This document shows positions 15,525-16,944 of a DNA stretch of 16,944 bases, one piece after another. The stretch is from contig NZ_CAMLMJ010000041.1 of assembly GCF_946481145.1 (NCBI RefSeq), positions 1 to 16,944 of the forward strand. The letters are read 5' to 3'. The notes beneath the pieces were generated by a model. The model had not been told where the DNA came from. It did not search any database and was given only the letters and a program-made list of their open reading frames with translations. This DNA comes from an uncultured Sediminibacterium sp. (GTDB lineage: Bacteria > Bacteroidota > Bacteroidia > Chitinophagales > Chitinophagaceae). A program made the translations under genes and the position numbers. Each line of letters begins with the position of its first letter. Position 1 is the first letter of the stretch.

Positions 15525-15555
15525 TTGCCCCATAGTCTTAAAAAGATTAGTTTTG
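15525..15555 (+). promoter_or_regulatory. Bacteroidota-type promoter for the PLP enzyme gene
   Basis: TTG (15525-15527) and TAGTTTTG (15548-15555) are 20 bases apart, fitting TTG-N17..23-TAnnTTTG. The -7 element ends 34 bases before the ATG at 15590. On the opposite strand only a poor TATCTTCA (15503 down to 15496) is seen for pafA. Confidence 0.65.
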
Positions 15556-15589
15556 CGGCAATTTCGAACCAAAGTAATAATTTAATAAT

Positions 15590-16849
15590 ATGGCAGACAT
15601 TTTTGAGAAACTGGTTAAGAACTATGGTCCAATTGGTCAGCACCGTGAGCGTGCGCATGGTTATTTCGCTTTTCCAAAACTGGAAGGTGAAATTGGAAGC
15701 AGGATGATTTTTCGTGGAAAGGAAATGATTGTCTGGAGCCTGAATAACTACCTGGGTCTTGCTAATCACCCGGAAGTTCGTAAAACCGACGCAGAAGCTT
15801 CTCAGCAGTTTGGTCTTGCATTACCTATGGGAGCAAGGATGATGAGCGGAAACAGTAATTACCACGAGCAGTTAGAGCAGGAACTGGCCGCTTTCGAATC
15901 AAAAGAAGATGCTATCCTGATGAATTTTGGTTATCAGGGTATCATGAGTGCTATAGATGCAATTTGTGGCAGACATGATGTGATTGTTTATGATGCAGAA
16001 AGTCATGCTTGTATAATTGATGGATTACGTTTGCACCCCGGACATCGTTATGTATTCAAGCATAATGATATGGAGGATTGTGAAAAGCAATTACAACGTG
16101 CAACCGCTTTAATTGAAAAACAAAAAACCGGTGGCATCCTTGTAATTACCGAAGGTGTATTCGGAATGGCCGGTGATCAGGGTAAATTAAAAGAAATAGC
16201 CGCATTAAAAGATAAATATGAATTTCGTCTGCTGGTAGATGATGCACATGGTTTTGGTACACTTGGTGAAACTGGAGCAGGTGCAGGTGAAGCACAGGGT
16301 TGTCAGGATGCAATAGATCTTTATTTCTCCACTTTTGCAAAATCAATGGCATCAATCGGTGCATTTATGGCCGGACCAAAAATCATCATCGATTTTATTC
16401 GTTATAATATCCGCTCTCAAATCTTTGCCAAAAGCTTACCGATGCCTATTGTAATTGGTAACCTAAAAAGATTGGATATGTTGCGCACCATGCCTGAGTT
16501 AAAAGAAAAACTCTGGAGCAATGCCATGAAATTGCAGAATGGACTAAAAGAAAGAGGTTTTGATATTGGTAAAACCGATACTCCTGTTACACCTGTTTAT
16601 ATGAAAGGTGGGGTAGAAGAAGCTACTGCAATGGTAATGGACCTCCGCGAAAACTATCATATTTTCTGTTCTATTGTTGTGTATCCGGTAATTCCTAAAG
16701 GACATATCATCTATAGATTGATTCCTACAGCCGCACATACGGATCAGGATATTGAAGAAACATTGAAAGCTTTCAGTGAAACCAAAGCTAAACTGGATGC
16801 CGGAGCTTATAAGGTAGAAGCGATTCCTGATATGGCGGAAGTGAAATAA
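15590..16849 (+). CDS. PLP-dependent alpha-oxoamine synthase (SPT/KBL/BioF-like)
   Basis: A 419-residue fold-type I PLP enzyme of the alpha-oxoamine synthase group, which joins an amino acid to an acyl-CoA with loss of CO2. Key residues are in place: stacking His139 in ESHACIIDG, Asp217 and His220 in VDDAHGFG, and the Schiff-base Lys251 in STFAKSMASIGAF. SLNNYLGLANHPEV and GARMMSGNSNYHEQLE also match the group. The product could be 2-amino-3-ketobutyrate (KBL), 8-amino-7-oxononanoate (BioF), 3-ketosphinganine (serine palmitoyltransferase) or the sulfonolipid precursor made by cysteate fatty acyltransferases. No bio or threonine genes are adjacent, and Bacteroidota are known for sphingolipids and sulfonolipids, so I favour a lipid role, as inference. 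The start at 15590 gives MADIFEKLVKNYGP and fits the promoter upstream. Confidence 0.9.
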   Translation: MADIFEKLVKNYGPIGQHRERAHGYFAFPKLEGEIGSRMIFRGKEMIVWSLNNYLGLANHPEVRKTDAEASQQFGLALPMGARMMSGNSNYHEQLEQELAAFESKEDAILMNFGYQGIMSAIDAICGRHDVIVYDAESHACIIDGLRLHPGHRYVFKHNDMEDCEKQLQRATALIEKQKTGGILVITEGVFGMAGDQGKLKEIAALKDKYEFRLLVDDAHGFGTLGETGAGAGEAQGCQDAIDLYFSTFAKSMASIGAFMAGPKIIIDFIRYNIRSQIFAKSLPMPIVIGNLKRLDMLRTMPELKEKLWSNAMKLQNGLKERGFDIGKTDTPVTPVYMKGGVEEATAMVMDLRENYHIFCSIVVYPVIPKGHIIYRLIPTAAHTDQDIEETLKAFSETKAKLDAGAYKVEAIPDMAEVK

Positions 16850-16873
16850 ACAGAGGAACAGAGGAACAGAGGA
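16850..16873. repeat. Three tandem ACAGAGGA octamers
   Basis: Directly after the stop codon of the PLP enzyme gene, ACAGAGGA is repeated three times without a break. It is a short microsatellite-like run. The remaining bases to 16944 show no gene or terminator. Confidence 0.8.
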
Positions 16874-16944
16874 ATGATAAATTTCGAAGTTTGAATCGTC
16901 CGTAAATAAGTTGACAGATTAAAAAATAGTCCCGGTTGCCTCAG

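Noticed and set aside
15485..15769. 94-residue minus-strand open frame between pafA and the PLP enzyme
   Set aside because: It is antisense to the start of the PLP enzyme gene and its promoter; no domain or signal is recognisable.

Overview
This window looks like chromosomal DNA from a member of the Bacteroidota, most likely a Chitinophagaceae-like organism. Pointers to this are the long NusB with a divergent N-terminal half, the nusB / DUF1573 / yajC / coaE gene order, LytS/LytTR two-component genes, a DUF2911 protein, a PafA-type alkaline phosphatase, general absence of Shine-Dalgarno sequences, and at least three promoters of the TTG-N17..20-TAnnTTTG type typical of this phylum. Genus cannot be assigned from sequence alone. 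No mobile element, CRISPR array, rRNA or tRNA was seen.

Layout. (1) 1-2131, minus strand: the groS-groL chaperonin operon, closed by a bidirectional terminator and with a strikingly repetitive, hairpin-forming spacer between the two genes. (2) 2397-3320, plus: two small envelope proteins, one membrane-anchored with a possible metal-binding-domain-like fold but no CXXC, and one lipoprotein carrying a group 1 truncated haemoglobin. (3) 3388-7825, plus: a promoter followed by nusB, a DUF1573 lipoprotein, yajC, an intrinsic terminator, then coaE, a cupin, an antibiotic-biosynthesis-monooxygenase-like protein and a soluble GAF histidine kinase. The last genes overlap or nearly touch. (4) 8020-9388, plus: a GNAT acetyltransferase overlapping a secreted tandem NTF2-like protein. 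(5) 9411-11143, minus: a LytTR response regulator and its LytS-type membrane kinase, overlapping by ATGA. (6) 11309-12451, plus: a secreted DUF2911 protein divergent from the kinase, followed by a possible coupled 35-residue ORF and a 419-base gap with several hairpins. (7) 12871-13749, plus: an alpha/beta hydrolase. (8) 13812-15458, minus: PafA-like alkaline phosphatase, separated from the hydrolase by a 24-bp perfect-stem bidirectional terminator. (9) 15590-16849, plus: a PLP-dependent alpha-oxoamine synthase, possibly for sphingolipid or sulfonolipid synthesis, divergent from pafA.

Most of the window is housekeeping (protein folding, transcription termination, Sec translocation, CoA synthesis, lipid and phosphate metabolism). 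The parts most worth a second look are the lipoprotein haemoglobin whose distal haem pocket seems to have lost its polar residues, the groS-groL spacer, the LytSR-centred block 7960-12451 with near-LytTR direct repeats upstream of a neighbouring operon, and the structured gap after the DUF2911 gene. I did not find convincing evidence for a wholly new multi-gene system.
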